Shown here: positions 5,504 to 5,720 of the stretch, piece after piece
Position numbering within the stretch: the stretch's first letter is position 1
Layout of the letters: each line of letters begins with the position of its first letter
From: a bacterium
GTDB taxonomy: Bacteria; Patescibacteriota; Microgenomatia; Levybacterales; UBA12049
Length of the DNA stretch: 5,720 nucleotides
Direction of reading: 5' to 3'
Assembly (NCBI GenBank): GCA_021852095.1
Contig: JAJZOC010000072.1
Location: forward strand, 1-5,720
Program-made: the position numbers and the translations under genes
Notes under the pieces: generated by a model
The model's input: only the letters and a program-made list of their open reading frames with translations
Database searches by the model: none
What the model was told of the DNA's origin: nothing

Positions 5504-5720
5504 TCATGTACTTTATATTTTACGCCTCCTATAGTATAATAAGCGCGTTCCCTGCCCCTTTTAACACCGAAGTATATGCTTAAGTTTATATTTTTTGCTG
5601 CAAAAATTCTGACGGCCATAGGAGACGCCGTAATCTCTTTATTTGCTTTAAGCCTAAAAGCAATAGATAAAATATCTAATGCAACATCTAATCTTATTGT
5701 ATCAATCAATGTCACTTCAT
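5500..5720 (-). CDS. Possible 3' part of an unrecognised gene entering from the right edge
   Basis: The - strand is open from the window edge to a TAG at 5502-5500. A GTG at 5715 gives 71 residues, but the frame is open beyond it, so the true start may lie outside. The C-terminal part (FGVKRGRERAYYTIGGVKY) reads like real protein, and about 70% of codons in the stretch outside the competing frame begin with a purine. Its TAG overlaps the TAA of the PBP (CTAA at 5500-5503), leaving no gap between convergent genes. I do not recognise the family. The + strand is also open across 5576-5720, and normally only one of the two would be a gene. Confidence 0.4.
   Translation of the reverse strand, partial: EVTLIDTIRLDVALDILSIAFRLKANKEITASPMAVRIFAAKNINLSIYFGVKRGRERAYYTIGGVKYKVHD
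5512..5540 (+). promoter_or_regulatory. Candidate + strand promoter downstream of the PBP gene
   Basis: A perfect TATAAT (5535-5540) is preceded, after 17 bases, by TTTATA (5512-5517), which matches TTGACA at four of six positions. Transcription would start near 5547, leaving a leader of about 29 bases before the ATG at 5576, unlike the leaderless pattern of the other genes here. If the - strand frame is the real gene, this sequence is coding and the box is chance. Confidence 0.3.
5576..5720 (+). CDS. Possible 5' part of a membrane-associated protein running off the right edge
   Basis: From ATG at 5576 the + strand stays open for 48 codons to the window end. It encodes a hydrophobic, amphipathic N-terminus beginning MLKFIFFAAKILTAIGDAV, consistent with a membrane anchor or a helix lying on the membrane. 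The preceding in-frame stop is at 5540-5542 and there is no other usual start between. About two thirds of codons start with a purine. No Shine-Dalgarno sequence is visible. The peptide has no Tyr, His or Gln, which by itself explains why the opposite - strand frame has no stops here, and the converse argument holds too. I cannot choose between the two frames from sequence alone, and I do not recognise the family. Confidence 0.4.
   Translation, partial: MLKFIFFAAKILTAIGDAVISLFALSLKAIDKISNATSNLIVSINVTS

Noticed and set aside
5505..5530. A GGAGG (- strand, in the 5520s) followed by ATG at 5507-5505 as a - strand gene start.
   Set aside because: The spacing is about 17 bases, too long, and the frame stops within a few codons inside the PBP end.
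5461..5583. A 40-codon frame from TTG at 5461 to TAA at 5581, with an AGGAGGAG purine run just upstream, overlapping the PBP end in another frame.
   Set aside because: The purine run is explained by Gly/Ala/Asp codons of the PBP tail, the start is a weak TTG, and the peptide shows no recognisable pattern; genes here do not appear to rely on Shine-Dalgarno sites.
1..5720. CRISPR arrays, insertion sequences, tRNA/rRNA genes, toxin-antitoxin or phage-defence modules.
   Set aside because: No regularly spaced repeats, transposase motifs, tRNA cloverleaf or defence domains were seen; the gene content is housekeeping and envelope.

Overview
This is a compact, moderately AT-rich bacterial stretch with four complete genes, a contested partial gene at the right edge and very short gaps. 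The gene content (peptide deformylase, a class A penicillin-binding protein) is bacterial and implies a peptidoglycan wall. The compactness, the CvpA-CAP fusion, the divergent single PurA-family gene and promoters placed almost on top of start codons make me think of a Patescibacteria/CPR genome (Microgenomates-like). That is an inference from style; no marker in the window proves it.

Layout. Bases 1-28 hold a palindrome resembling widely dispersed repeats, followed by an extended -10 promoter and peptide deformylase (def, 52-636, +). A 15-pair hairpin (646-679) fills the gap to a convergent gene (about 686-2191, -) whose conserved blocks identify it as a divergent, enlarged member of the adenylosuccinate synthetase (PurA) family. 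Upstream of it on the same strand is 2250-3293 (-), a CvpA-like membrane domain fused to an extracytoplasmic CAP/SCP domain. A 62-base gap separates this from the divergently transcribed class A PBP (3356-5503, +). Bases 5504-5720 are open on both strands: either a convergent gene entering from the right (its stop overlaps the PBP stop) or a new + strand gene starting at 5576.

How the genes fit together. The CvpA-CAP protein and the PBP are both envelope proteins. They share a promoter region whose two -35 boxes overlap and are covered by a perfect 8-bp inverted repeat, so their expression is probably linked or mutually exclusive. Def (N-terminal formyl removal) and the PurA-like protein (purine nucleotide metabolism, if it is active) are separate cytoplasmic functions.

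The most notable features are the recurring -10 boxes 6-8 bases upstream of start codons, which imply leaderless mRNAs for three of four genes; the unusual PurA-like enzyme; the CvpA-CAP fusion; and the overlapping divergent promoters. I see no RNA genes, CRISPR array, insertion sequence or defence system. No gap between genes exceeds 300 bases.
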